Assembly (NCBI GenBank): GCA_902702965.1
Contig: CACRXP010000010.1
Coordinates: forward strand, 608,948-672,947
Direction: 5' to 3'
Origin: Spirometra erinaceieuropaei
Lineage: Eukaryota > Platyhelminthes > Cestoda > Diphyllobothriidea > Diphyllobothriidae
Length of the DNA: 64,000 nucleotides
This document shows, one piece after another, positions 48,461 to 61,935 of this stretch. Below the pieces are notes generated by a model. It was given only the letters and a program-made list of their open reading frames with translations. It was not told the origin of the DNA and made no database searches. Position 1 is the first letter of the stretch; every line of letters begins with the position of its first letter. Both the position numbers and the translations under genes were made by a program.

Positions 48461-50013
48461 AACAATAAAACCTTGTGCTGGTATTTAAAAATCCTCTAGT
48501 CCTGCCTGAACACTCAATTTAGGACAGCGAGAGTGAAAATAACCAGATTGCCATTCTTAATATTAATGACTTTCAAAAATACAAAATATTCCTGTAATAA
48601 AACAAATACGGCGCAGATGCTTCTCTTCCCCTTGAGCACCGTTAACTAATGCAAAACAAGCGTAACAAGTTACCAGATCAAAGTTTTGAAAAGCACTACC
48701 TCAAATCAAAATAGTTGCTAAATCGGACGTTCAATTCGGACGTTTTCCCACTAAGGATGCACACACACTCACCGGCGACAAGTGGTGAAGTTGGGACACG
48801 CATTTCCACAGTACAGTATCTTATGCAGGATCGGTCGGAAAAACTACGGCGGAAATACAGGACGTTTACTCGAGACGTCGGTGATCGAACATGCGGCAGC
48901 CGTATGAAGAATCAATAGAGGGAAAGTTTTGCTCTAATATTTCTTACAACGCCAGTAAACAAAAACATTCCACCTGATTATCCCACCGCAGCCTGCAAGC
49001 ATCCGTAATTTTTTCAACACATTGCGCGCCCTAACGTGTTGATAAATAAAGCGTGTTTGGTACTTAGGGAAAGTTTGTACTTTAAAATGCCTTTTGAATA
49101 GATTGGCACGAAATATGCTTGCTGGTAATGTTATGTATGGCGATATGTTCGTTTTTTATTTGGTTCTTTTGCAGCCAATAGCTCCAACTAACCTCTTCAA
49201 GATATGTCGATTACATAGTACGCACCTCTTCGGTTTGTTTGCTATCATCAGGCTACATTTATAAAACAGAACGTGCAAATTTCCATATTGATATTAATCT
49301 TCAAAAACAAGTAGTTTTTCTTTGACGCACTGCTCACAAAAGATAATTTTCTCATCCTGATGGACCATCACGACGGACATGCTTTTGCATTTAAATGCTG
49401 CGGCCTCCTATTACGAATTTTTTTAAAATATACGATGCATATACGCTACTAGACACACTACATAGTTATCATGATCATTTAAAACGTTTTTTGAGACCCA
49501 CTTAGCAATGTACTGCGTAGGAATCAGGTTTACACACACTTTGGACAATACTATTGGACACTAAATATGCGGGTTATACGAATACGTAAACCAGGATACT
49601 AAAACATGTCACCAATTTGTGATTTTCAAACCGTAAAACTCTCATTTTCAGCGTTGCATATATACAGGACGTGAATTCAAAGGATTTCGATAAACGAATT
49701 ATTTTTACTTAGATTATGTTTTGCATATGAAAATATCGATAGGTCAAAGAGAACCTGTACCTTAATTCAGGAATCTGTTGTTGATTTAATTTGAAAAGTA
49801 ATATAAAATGCGTGTAGACATAAGCCTACATTTTCAGTGTGGAAAACTTGCAACAATTGAAGGGCCTGTTGTCAAGGTTCTCCAGACCATCTTTTAAGGT
49901 TGACTTTTAAACACAAGAAGTAACTTTGGACTTCAGTCGGCCTGGACAAACGCAAGACTTTTAAGGCCTTCACATCGGTTTTGCTGATGCACTGGATTCT
50001 TATGCGGGAAATA
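48461..50013. other. AT-rich stretch without a recognised feature
   Basis: Only one short frame (48715-48918, plus), without recognisable content, and no repeat match seen. Confidence 0.4.
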
Positions 50014-50015
50014 TA

Positions 50016-50895
50016 CAGTCAGTAGGTAATCTCACGAAGTACGTTTTCCATCAAAAGGAATTACTTAGGTAGGATTTTAACTTTAATAGTAGTGTTGCAT
50101 GATCGAAAAAAGATTCCAGCTACAACAGGATGCCAACATTTAAATGCCCATCTTTTAATCCGCCTACGAAAAAATTTGGCAAATACAAGCGCCTATGAAG
50201 TTTAATTTTGCTCATTGATTTTAATGCCTTTATAAATCTAAAGCATGATCTCCCAATTTTATACTCGAGAAAGGCTATATTAAATGTTGTCAAGTATTTT
50301 TAAATTCCCGAATGATTTGGAGCCCGATCTGTTGCTGCCTTTACGTTTCGGGTTTTTTTCTACAAGCTGCATGTTTTTCATGCAAGACGAATCAATCACA
50401 CATATGTGCTATTAAGAAGATACTGGGTAGGACTTTCAAATGTTGTATATATCCTGTTTAAATATAATAAATTTAGGGATGGCATTTTTTGAACGCATAC
50501 CTGCAAGGGTCTTGAAATATTCCCAGTAACAAAACCGCTTAAATTCAGAAATGCCTTTTTTGTGCAGTGCAAATGTAATAAAGGTCTTAGATGCCACAAA
50601 AGAAGCCCCAGAAAACAAACTTTTGATTGTTTTTACATTAAATTTGTCTAATATATAAGGACGTTTAAAATCAATGGTGAAAATAAATCTAAATGGCCTT
50701 TCATCATCGAGTGCGGCTTGTTGCATGCGGTCGAAAAGAGATGAATTCAAAAGCCGGCATTCTGAGATACTTGAAATATCTTGAGATTATTCTGCACGAC
50801 AATCATTAGCATAAAACCCACTTGTGCAATCTTTCCTTATCAAGAAACACATCTCAGAATTTCATTTGGTACCCCGCGAGCTTGGTCCCTGAAGG
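50016..50895 (+). mobile_element. Fold-back element FB-A, copy 11
   Basis: TA at 50014-50015 is followed by CAGTCAGTAGGTAATCTCAC. The left arm and a core in the same orientation as copy 1 (GAATGATTTGGAGCCCGATC at about 50310) are readable. The right arm keeps AAACACATCTCAGAATTTC at about 50840. The expected terminus at about 50895, followed by TA at 50896-50897, is heavily mutated. Minus-strand frames inside (50396-50750) are by-products of the repeat. Confidence 0.55.
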
Positions 50896-50897
50896 TA

Positions 50898-53800
50898 CGT
50901 TTCCTCCTTTTATTATTGCTATGGATCATTTTATATCAGCACTTTCGGTGTGACCTCTCATATCGTATATGTTGTATTAAATGAATTAGGTAAACTACAT
51001 AAACTATCGGCCCATCCAGAGCGAGTACATTTGGCAGTAATCCGTATGACAAAATTATCTAACATTATAGTATCTACTGTGGTGTTATGCTCATTACTTC
51101 CTCCCTCCGCCTAGTAGAGGAATATTAAAGAAATGTAATTATTAACATATGTGCGGACAGTATTTTTAAATCATCTCTAATTAATTGTTTTTTAGTATTT
51201 GCTGTTATTTGCGTTTTAATTTCCTCTTACCATCTTTATGAAAGGATAATCTTGATGTGAATTATTGTTCACGAGGGTGCCACGCGTGTTCGCGATGAGT
51301 GTGAATGCTTTCGCTTTGTTCGAGTTGGCTGAAGTATTAGACGCTATTGGTTGGTTAGTTCTCTGGGCCGATTTGAGCCGCCATCTCCTCTTTCTCACAC
51401 CTATGCAACTGCCATACTTCGTAAACCTACGCGCTACCAAATTCTTCGGCTTGCTGTGTGCAAACTGCAAGCCGACTTACTGCCAGCAAATTAAAACTTC
51501 TCCGGCCGTCCGGCCGGTCAGTCTATTTGTCAATCCACTTTTGTTTTTATAGGTGGGAACCGAAATTAACGAATCTGTGGCGCGCCAATCAATGCTGTAA
51601 GTGTTGTTCTCATGCCGGCTGAGACTTTTAATCAGCCAATTGCATAAGGTCAATCACTGTACGCCTTCGCTTCAGCGTAGATCCCACTGCGGTAACGCTG
51701 AGGCCTGCATCAGGCGCCAAACACAAGTCTGGGTTTCATCCGTTGTGCTGATTGCATTGTGCCCGGTACGCCGTAGCGAGGTCAACGCATGCGCTTGTCA
51801 AATTCCGCCTGATCTCCATTTATTAATGACTCAAAGTAAGATTATTTTAAGGGCCGTAGTATGAGTTAAATTATGAAGGGACGAAAATGCCTTACCGTCG
51901 TCTGGCATTTGCTTAACTGACAAAAAGCTCGAATCCCGGATTATCGAACGTTACTGTTTTGGCAAAAACGACTATTTAATTTTTTTGTCGCTTCCGAAAG
52001 AAAGAATTAAATAACATTCAGAATTTGCTTGCTTTCCTCAACCTGTAATGAGCTGGATTCAGACCAGCTGAACCTATCGGACTCTAGTTCTGGTTTACAG
52101 TCATGCAGTCTAAGTAAAAAAGTTGATCGCATGAATATTTGGCGGAGATCTATTTGCTACCGCGGAATAACCGCCAACAGACAGTCCGTAGAATACAGTT
52201 GTATACAAGGCTCATATACCAGAAAACACACGGGGAAGACGGCAGACCCACTAATGAGCCGAACCCTATGCAGCTGCTTCAGATAGCGGAAAACGATTGT
52301 CGAAACACGCGTGCCTGTGGTTTAAGCTGGTGCCTGTGTTGTCAATATGCTGGATAGTTGCGCAAAGCGGTTCATTTTAACTTCAAGAAAAGGCGAATAG
52401 GCGGATTTCGGAAAACAGTTCAGAAGAGGACGCTTGGTGGCCGGACGTTTCGGATTTGAGCATATCATCAGACATAATCGCAGATATGGGTGCTGGAGGC
52501 ACAAGGAGTGTAGTATTTATAGAAAGCACTCCTCATGCAAATGCATAACTGCGCTTTGTTGGGGTTAGTAGAGCGCAGGGAAGTCAGGAATTTGAGGTCA
52601 TTAGAAAAAATATCAAATGCGGCATGTGAGCTAGTCGACGTTTATGTTTCTGCTGAAGTCAAGATTTTAGAGTTCAGTGCATGGTATTAAGACGTATTTT
52701 AGGCATAAGATTTTAATGTTCCACTTGATTTAGACGAAAAAATTCAGCTCAACTAATGTTTCCGCATTTGTTGTTTAAAAAAATAAATCACTTCATATTG
52801 CGAGGCCTTTAAGGATTTCTATATTATGGCTAAATGGAGAGACCAGTTGTTTCACAGAAATATGCGAACCTCGTGATATCAAATTGTTTTTTTTGAAACA
52901 TAATAACTACAGTTTAAAGTGTTCTAGGGTAAATAGAATAATAGTGGCCTCTTATTTTACATAAACACCGGATATGCCCATCGTAAACAGCACAATTCAT
53001 GATTACTGATCTTCGGAAAAAACGTTTTCGCCTGACTAACAGCTTTACTCATAACGAAGGAAGCAGGCTAATCTACGTAGCAAATACTGAACTAAAGACG
53101 TCAAACGGGATATTTTATTTAGAACCACGAGTGAGCAGAAATGCAGCCAAGTCTGATAGCTAGCTTTCTTGAGAATTGCAAATTGCAAGTCTTATTGAAC
53201 ACGGAAAAATATTGATGCTAAATTACACAAGTAAAAAGGACTTTAATATTGGATAACAACTAATGCATGTTTCGATAATGCAACCCATTAATCGAGGTAT
53301 TGTCATCCTTAGGCCATTATTATATCGTAATTTCGTTAAAAAAATAAGATTAACACACTTCTTGAAATAATAGCTCTTTCTTCCAACGCTCTCGGAAGTG
53401 AACTGAGTGATTACATACGTGTTACACAAGTAACCAGTTCCCTGGTCATCTGAAAGAAATTCATCGCCTACGTCTGATGTTATCTGCTAAGGATCCGGCA
53501 TCTGTAGAGTCCGAATATTAACTGAGTGAGTCAACGGGCTAGTAATAAGACTCAGGCACATCCGCTGGGGTTGCTGTTCTCCCTTGGTCCAAAATTCTCG
53601 GAAGCGATTCATAGTATTTCTGATTTTTCGTTATTACTTCCTCACATGATGTTATGAATTAAACACTTATTAAAGTCTGGATAGTGACGCGTTCAGCCGT
53701 CTTTAGAGAAAACTGTAAGAAAAATATGCATATTTTTATATCTTGCACATTTTGCGTGATGTCGTTTTTCGCAAATCGGTTTGATTGATTAGCGAAACAC

Positions 53801-56800
53801 TATGAGAGGGAATAAGTTCTAAATTTGTGCTGGTCAAAACCTTTGGCATCAAGCGATAAGCATCTCCTAACGTCCCGGACCCTTAACGAAAAGGAAATTA
53901 CTTACGTCCAAACAACTTTCGCCACAGATAGTCTGCACGATTGTTACTGCATAATGTCAAACAGTCGTTTGTATATACCGATTTCTGAATAAACCAAACA
54001 GCATTTGAATTATCGATTCTTACAATCAATATAAGAAAACATGCATGATCGAAGTAATAAGAAGTTGGATGATTTAGACAAGCAAGCCTAGCTATCATTT
54101 TGGGATGCTTTTCACGATCGTCTGCAGGACTGACTAAGGACGTGCTAGTACACAATATCGTAAACGCAGAACTCGCGTACCTTTTGCAAGGTCTCGTATT
54201 CCTCGTCAGACATAAACTAGTTTGCATTCTTTTCAATTACAAATAGCAGTCTGGGTGAGAACAATGATGCACAGTCCACCAGTTTAATGTGATTGTGTCC
54301 CTTATTCTCATCTGGAGTCTGTTTGTCGCCATTGGTCGAATACTGCGTATTTTTTCGTCAACCACTGCCTAAATATGTCTTACTTGAATGCGTTATCCCA
54401 GCGACGTTTTTGGCAATCAGACACTGATTAGTCTTTCTGATTTGAAATGAGAAGTCTCTCTAAAGACCCTAGAGAGTATGGTAGGACATTGAAACTCCAT
54501 ATTTTGATGTGCTAGAGAGTAATATTTTTGAAAAATACAAATGCGATCAATGAAAAGTGAATTGATATGCAACTGGTCGACATTTCCCTTTTACAAGACG
54601 ATATTGTAACCATAAAACTCTAACTGGGATTGTATTCCTATGCAACGGGCATCAATATCGACTCACGTAAGTGCATCGCAACAACCCCACCAATCGTAAA
54701 TACTTGGCTGTCATTTGACAGAATAGTAAGTCATTATAATACTCCCGGCTGGTTAATTAAGCAAGTGTTATGGACTTCATGGCAGAAAAGACTATAATTA
54801 GGACCACAAAAACCGCAATCTGGTATACGTTACCGGCTGTTGACTTTGCGTTTTAGGATAGTTGGAAGGCTGTTAACTTTTCTCCCTGTAATTGACTGTT
54901 ATATCCAGGAGGGACCTGGTATTTTACGACTAAATCATTAGGGTGGAAAAGGAACTCAACTGGAAAATCTCATGGGCACGCTGTACGTAGAATTTTCACG
55001 TCGCCTCAAATCGGTAAGCCTTATATACACAGAAAAATGCAATTCAAATATAATAGTGAACAGTAAAAATATAATTCACAGATGGGCTTTTTGCTAAAGA
55101 GGAACATATTCTGGTCTAACTTTGGTATTTCACTCGATCTGTTGCCACTAGCAACGAAAACTATCTTAAAAGTTACTGCGAAGAATATTAGCTACGCATT
55201 TCTAAACACATTTGCATAAGTCTAACATATTTTCAATTTTAAAAAATTAATGAATGTTGTAAAGGTTAAATTAATAAGAAGACTGTGTAAAACCCTTTTG
55301 CATGGCTTTTGATCGTAGTTCCATGGTTGCCAAAAAACAACTTATAGCCGATCGTCCATATGTGACTTAGTAGGCAAACATAATTGTCAAATTAACTTGA
55401 TACTAAACAGTTCCTGAAGTTACACCTGGGATTATCTAATCTCTGAATCAACGTTGTGTTACTTAGCCACCGGCGTACGCTCCACCAGCTTTCATTGTAA
55501 ACTCTTAACATCCAATGCTAGTGGATTGAGACTAAAAATCCCGAGAAAATCCTAGTTTATACATTGAGTTGAACAGATAGAGCAGATTCACAAACCTAAA
55601 TCCGGCAGAATCTCGAATATTTTAGATTGCGTGGACGGGCAGTACTTCTGGGGTTCAGCGAAGTTGCATTGGCCCAGTGTATCCATTTAACCTTCAATTT
55701 TGTCCCGCCAGGTTTACGTGGTGCCTAGCTGATTACTGTAACAAGTCAAACATGAAAACGTAGGCTTCGCTGTCTTTATTGGTAAGGCTTTTTCCTTTCT
55801 TTCCTCTCGAAAAATAAACACTAAACGGATGTTGCATGAGGTCCTACCAGGCAGTCGCTATAAATTTACCGGACTTAGTACTCACGGGCGAAATCCATTT
55901 GGTAGATTTCGCAATCCGAGTAATTAAGAGGAGGTTCTCATTACTCTCATGCACTATTTAGGTCCGCTGACGTGGAGTTCTTCTAACTGAAAGTCTACGC
56001 GATCGGAACTTGAAATGTTTTTGCTTTTGCTACTTTTCTATGCTTGATCTGTAATCATTGATAAGCGGTAGGCTTTTGGTGTGTCAAAAATAAGAAATGC
56101 TTCCCCTAAAGCAGCAAAAAACGCATGCACGCGCGTTTCGAAAATTCCCGAAGACTGTTTGCTCGGCTTATTTTTAAATGTACATAGTTCTTTGCTCAGC
56201 CTGTACTTTTACAGTCTGTTGTAAAGGCAGACTTTGAACAAAACGTCATTCTTACAGTCAACGGGATTAATGTTAACAAAGCCTATAAAGAGATTCAATA
56301 ACAGCAGAATATTTCTATGACCCTTGATGCTATCAATAAAGGAAATTTAGTTTGCGATAGAAAGTTGTGTTTAAAATTTTTACCGAAATGAAAAGAAATA
56401 AATGATTTGTCTGTCCTACCTGAAGGTTCCTGAACTTTGCATCTCATTCTAACTGCCACACATCGCGTACTGAGGTTAGTAGATCTCTGATTTCGTTTTG
56501 GCTTACGTTTTCGACCCAATGATTGATCACGTGCGAGTTGGAAAACATGGCTTCTGATTAGCGTATTTACAGTGAATGGGCTACTTTATGAAATTCTACC
56601 CAAACGTTTGTAGGACTGGTTACTGTTTCACTCACTACACGATTCCAACTTTTGATTGAGCTCTTTCTCAGCCACCTGCAAAAAGCCAGAGTCATCAAAT
56701 CCGGTATAAGATATCTCCATTGATGCCAGGGGCCTAGAAAATAAAATGTCTTTAATAAAAGCTTGCACAACAACAATTCGTCTATGCTTATTTGGTAATG

Positions 56801-59800
56801 AATTAGGTCTCTTTCGTCATTTATAGTTAAAAAGGTTATTGTTCATTCCGAATCAGTTACGAACTTTTATAGGCTTTTTATGATGTGTTCTTAGTAGTGC
56901 AGTTTTAAAACTTTAATAGGAATGCAATCGAAGGTTGGCTTTAAAATTATTCAGAAAGTAAAAAATTTGGACCTGTGGTCAACATTTCCTCAGGTGGCTT
57001 GCGGCGACGTCGACCGTTTTTAATTACTTATGCTTTTGTCCTATGTAAAAGGATTTTGTTTTTGAGTATGTCGGCATATTTTTAATTTGTCCTATCACGG
57101 TGCTAAGTAACATGTGTAACATCATGGACTTCCTGTCTATATCTGGTTGGATAGTCAACACTATCTAACACTTGTCAGAGTCCTATATTTCAAGGAATAA
57201 CAGTTAACAGGCGGACACGCCTAAAAATGCAGCAAACAGCACTGGCTTCATTTTCGCCAGGCCATATAACTAAGACGTAAACTTTCGCAGAATAAAGGAA
57301 TTCGATTTACTGTAGGTATAGGACGCTAGATAGCTTACCTACATAGCGAAATATTAAGTGGTTAGGATGGCATTACCGAGATGGACAAGAGATGCTGGAA
57401 TTGTCATTTTTGGCTTGTTAGCCGTCATCAGTCAGACAGAAAAGGCTTTTCTAAATTCCATTATTTTTGTCAGCAATGCCGTTCCGCCTATACTACGCGC
57501 CGCTGGGCGACTGTTGGCGGGACACTAGAGAGAGCCATAAGGCACAACGGAACGAATGATTTCCGTAACGTCATCGCTGGGCGTCCCTATGCCACTGATT
57601 ACGTATGTTTTCAAGTTGTTTATGCTGCTTATTGCTTCGTTACCTTATAACACCCAGTAGTCTCATATATTTAAAAACATAATTACTCCAGTTATTTATA
57701 CCCAATGCCGCCCTATTATTCGGTCTTAAAGTTAAAAAGTTATTATCTTGCTGCGGTTGTCTAAGTTACTCAATTGACGATATTTTTGTTTAAAGGCGAT
57801 CTATTGAGCTTCTGACGGTAGCAGTTTCCAAGTGTTGATTTTAACTGTTGGGTAGCTGGGAGTAGGGTTATCCTGCAAGCCGATATATGAGTCTTTTCTA
57901 TTTATTTCGATTTTTATTTCCGTTACCAACTGACATAATTTTAGTGCCAAAAACATGCAGGGCACATTGCTGTCTCTTTAATTATGCTTTTTGAAGCAAC
58001 ACTTAAACGTTATTTATTTGTTACAATCTGGATAACGTGTCAGCCTTTTCTGGTAGCAGTATCTTATGAATAATTTGAGGGATTAAATTCATGCTTTATA
58101 CCAATTTTTAGGCTTTCCGGGCTTTTTGTTTGACAAGTATTCCAAGAAAACTGCCTCGGTTGCCCAAACATCTGTAAACAAGGCGCTGTCGGTATTTTGC
58201 AATTCAAGGTGTTTACACGTTTATTTATCTATCTAGTCAGTAAGAGGGCCTGATTTTTTAATATCGGCCTTTCAACTCCATATCTGACACGTGTGGTGAC
58301 TGCTATTAAACTTTACCTTAACACCCCCCACATGCTGGGTAATATAGCCTGGCTCTGTGAGGTATAAGGTATAACCAGCGCATTCTATCTCAATTTGATG
58401 TTCATCTAAGTAGCACAACGTGGTTTGGAATGTTGCTAACTGGGGATATTTCACCCGGGACGGTACCCAATTAAATGAAATATGAATTAGTGGGTGTGCG
58501 GAACAAGCTTAAATGCATCACCGTCAAGATGAGAGTGAAATAACTGTTTAAGCCTTACGACAAAGCCATATATGCTTTCATCTTAATTTGGTTCTTTACC
58601 GTAGCGCTAGGCCATTGGACATAAAACACCTATGTCCTGGTGGTGAAATTATTTTTCCGGTTTGACGGATGAACAGTTCCATATGATAGGTAATTGCTTG
58701 TTGGTAGTAAAATTAAAGAAACCGTTGCACTTGTTTCTGAAGGTAAAAAATTCAGAAGTGCTGCATTAAGGACAAAGCGCCTTTCTTCAAATTATTCCTG
58801 TCTTCCTTTTGAGCAAATCTGAGGTTACAATCGGCATCGGGCCATAGCTCGTCAAGCATCATTGGAATTATTTGTTTTCCTTTGACGATATCTCGCTGCT
58901 GATGATGCAAGTGTTAATCTTTAGCATCTGACTAAATTTTGTTCCTTGTGCCACCCGCATCATTGAATAGACGGTAAACAATTTAGGCCCGATTTCTTGT
59001 ACCCACCAGAAGGTAACCCTTAAAGGAACTAAACAAAATGCGAAACGATGGGATATATTTCCCCGCAAAATGCCCCCTTGATCGACTGACAGGCATCAAT
59101 CCCTCCTAGATATTAATAATTTTATAGTACAGCGATACATTTATTCTTGCATCACTAAATGGCATGTTCGCACAAAATAATGACTCAACGTTTTCTTTCA
59201 CCAAACCCAATAAACGAAAAATGCATCTATTTTCATGCAGCTAGTCATAGAGTGCACTGAAAATTGTCCCTACTGGTGCAATTACCAATTTACTAGCAAC
59301 ATAACTCAATCAAGAACTGGGACGACTGTTGATTATGCCCAAGTTTCCGTCGTTGTTCGATTACTGCTTGGATATCCTCGCATCTAAATCAGTTGTAAAT
59401 TTCTACTTTGCGAAACATAATCTCCTGAGAGTTTATCGTTTTCAAAATGTTCAATCTGCATAGATTTACGATGCCTCTTAATCATAAACAAAATCGCTTT
59501 GAATGCAGCATCCCAAAAACTAATATATGTCGACACTAACACAGAGGTAGAACGAATAAATGGCGAACTGGATAAATACTGATTTGCATACCTTGTAAAG
59601 GTTCATGGTAAACACTGAAACATTAGGTTCGCACGAATCAATCTTTCCCAAGAGTAGATCCATCTTTCCAGAGATTTTTAAAATGAATTGGTATGTTAAT
59701 TATTACATCGGAAGGGTTTTCAGGGCATTAGTCGACTTCCAAAATTCATGTTTTCTCTAAGCTCACTTGAAACTTCTCTAAGGTTATTTCTCCTGTCAAA

Positions 59801-60074
59801 TTTAAAAGAAGTTCCCTCGTTGAACTCCCATGTCTTCTAGTTCGTTTCCCACTCTTTCTTTAACTTTTCATGCCGCTTCTTCAGTCAGACCTCTGAAATT
59901 ATACAAAATTCCATTTCGCTGATCTATCCGAAATTTCATATTCTAAAATGAAATTTAAAAGGAAAGGAAATACGGCCTCTGTGGGTCGAGCGTTTGCGGA
60001 TTTATTCAACTCTCCAGGCTCATGCTCGAGCGCAATATCGGAAATTAGCAAAATTGGTACATTAAATTTGAAAT
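50898..60074. other. Long gene-poor stretch
   Basis: This is 9.2 kb without a defensible gene. A GC-richer island at about 51260-51830 carries frames on both strands (51216-51470 minus, 51265-51552 plus) and a CpG-rich palindromic word CCGGCCGTCCGGCCGG at 51502-51517. The frame at 57381-57650 has two CxxC pairs early on, but no recognisable zinc-finger spacing beyond that. The rest is AT-rich background. Confidence 0.4.
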
Positions 60075-60475
60075 CGGTTAGGGTATGGTATATGACCGGG
60101 GTTACTTACTCCGGGACCAATTACGCTAAAAGAAAATAACTGAGATATTTAGTTATGCGTGCGAAAAGAAGAAATCAAAAGACTTCTTGGTGGCTGTTGT
60201 GTAAGGGCGGTCAAAATGCCTTGATTTAGTCATCGGAGTAAAAATACGTCGATGCAATACCTTTTTGAAAATGCCTTCAGAGGACATTATTTTTACCATC
60301 CACTGATAACAGTTGATAAACTTAGTGTCTCATTTTTATTTTTTAAAATAAAGAGGATCAAATATGTTTTACAGCAAAGTTTTTAGATATTGAGATCTTT
60401 TGTTCATGACAAATGCTGCGCGGAGCAAGTAACCCCAGCCATAAACCATATCTTTGTCGAATTTCGATGTCTGTA
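60075..60475 (+). repeat. Interspersed repeat family C, copy 2
   Basis: This is the partner of 20095-20480, with all landmark words in the same order, for example TTACTCCGGGACCAA, GGTGGCTGTTGTGTAAGGG, CATCGGAGTAAAAATAC and CCAGCCATAAACCAT. The upstream limit is uncertain because the alignment fades before about 60075. Confidence 0.65.
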
Positions 60476-61867
60476 TGGACTGGAACAGTAGAAAAATACT
60501 AAATCGTATTGCGTCTGTCCGTCTAGACAGGCAGCCGATAGCGAGTTTTCCAATTTCTGGTATGTAGTTTGAATAACGGAACGAAATGAACATTTATATC
60601 TAACTTTCGCTTTCTTTCATAAACTCACATCTCCATCCTACTTTTCAGTGCGGTAGATTGGGATATTCATGGAAAACGTCCAGGAATAAAACGTCTAACC
60701 TACTTTGATTATAAAAGCTCTTTTTATACAAACAATTATTTTCCGATAGGAACGTAGGCATGGTAGATAAAGAACACTCGCTCATGAATTAATGAATGCC
60801 TTTACGCCTTCAACAAATTCCATGAAGAGGCTGCTTGAGTGTGGTTGACCATAAGAAAATTTGTCTTTTATTGGTACCTTTGAGTGTGTCCTAGTAGGCG
60901 GTAGATTCCCCTGCAGCTGCGTTCAAGCCGTCAGACTCTAGGCGTTAATGAGTTGTGGTCTGTTAGCATTTGTGAGTGCATAAAAATTGGCAAAACGCTC
61001 CACAGTTGACATGAAGACGGGACCTTGCTGGCAGTTAACAGATCTGCTCGTCATACCATCCGTTTCGAACGCATCAGCTTTTCTTCTAGTGCTGGATTAT
61101 GCTACTTGTGGACCTTCCTGTAGAGGACAGTGTGCGGCGAGCAGGCTGCAGCGTCGTCGAATGGCTCCCGCAAATGCATTTCACCTTGGATTTAGATATA
61201 TGTCTTCCAGGTGTGCGGCAATTGTTGAACGGAGCATGTATGCGCTCCATTTCGCCACACCGCAGCTTGACTGATATAGGCCACTTGAGGGCAAAGGAAG
61301 TAAGATTATCACAGCGTTCGCATTTTTCTGCTCTCCTAGGTCCAAAACGCCTTCAGAATAATTACGAGACCATTGAGTGCATGTTCTGAGGGGCCGAAAA
61401 CCGGGAGATGTTCATTCCACTCTAATCTGACCTGTGAGTCAGGCAACAGTGCCTTTTTCTAGTGCGGCCTTAATGGCAGTTCACAGAGGGCGTGCGTGTG
61501 TAAAACGCAGACGGTGGCCTTCTACGATGTACGTCACGCTGTTCACGGACTTGTGCAGTCGTCAGATTTACGAGGGAACGACGGAGCGACCATCGTTAGG
61601 ACTGCACGAAATGTTACTGGTTACCGACCCTCCTTAACCATTACGTAGATCTTAACTTTTTAGATTTTTTTAAAATTGAGGCCAGATGTGGTTATATAAC
61701 CGCATTTACGGTAGACAGATCCCTGCCACCTGTAATGCGGGACCGGTGGTAGTAGGGTTTATTACAAACAGGGCCTGGGAACGCACACACGACGAGGTCA
61801 AGTACTTGTATGCAAAAGAAGAGCTATTGGGAATGCGCGGTTGTACTTAGAGTGGTTGATAAATAGT
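60476..61867. other. Stretch with a GC-richer island, no gene assigned
   Basis: The segment at about 61000-61640 is clearly richer in G and C than the background and holds overlapping plus-strand frames (60987-61274, 61099-61389, 61434-61637). They shift between frames without splice signals I would trust, and I recognise no domain. It is most likely another old repeat; remnant coding sequence is possible. Confidence 0.4.
61758..61763 (-). promoter_or_regulatory. Candidate polyadenylation signal AATAAA
   Basis: TTTATT on plus reads AATAAA on minus, about 680 nt after the cadherin-like stop. A variant signal ATTAAA lies nearer, at 62074-62079, about 360 nt after the stop. Either could serve; such hexamers also arise by chance in AT-rich DNA. 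Confidence 0.2.
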
Positions 61868-61869
61868 TG

Positions 61870-61935
61870 CCCTAACCGCTAACCCTAACACCTAACTCTG
61901 ACCACTAACGTTAACCTCTCACCCTAACCCATAAC
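61870..61935 (+). repeat. Degenerate telomere-like repeat patch
   Basis: Three exact CCCTAA hexamers (61870-61875, 61883-61888, 61922-61927) are mixed with variants such as CGCTAA, CACCTAA, CACTAA and GTTAAC over about 65 bp. The complementary strand would read TTAGGG, the usual animal telomere unit. The sequence on both sides is ordinary, so this is an interstitial remnant and not a chromosome end. Confidence 0.6.

Noticed and set aside
51265..51552. 95-codon plus-strand frame overlapping an 84-codon minus-strand frame
   Set aside because: Both are open because of local base composition. No domain, start context or splice signal favours either.
57381..57650. Cysteine pairs in an 89-codon frame as a zinc finger
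   Set aside because: CWNC and CQQC words occur, but the spacing and surrounding residues do not match a zinc-binding family I know, and the region otherwise looks like background.
60987..61637. Cluster of plus-strand frames as a multi-exon gene
   Set aside because: The frames overlap in different registers without consistent splice sites, and no domain is recognisable.
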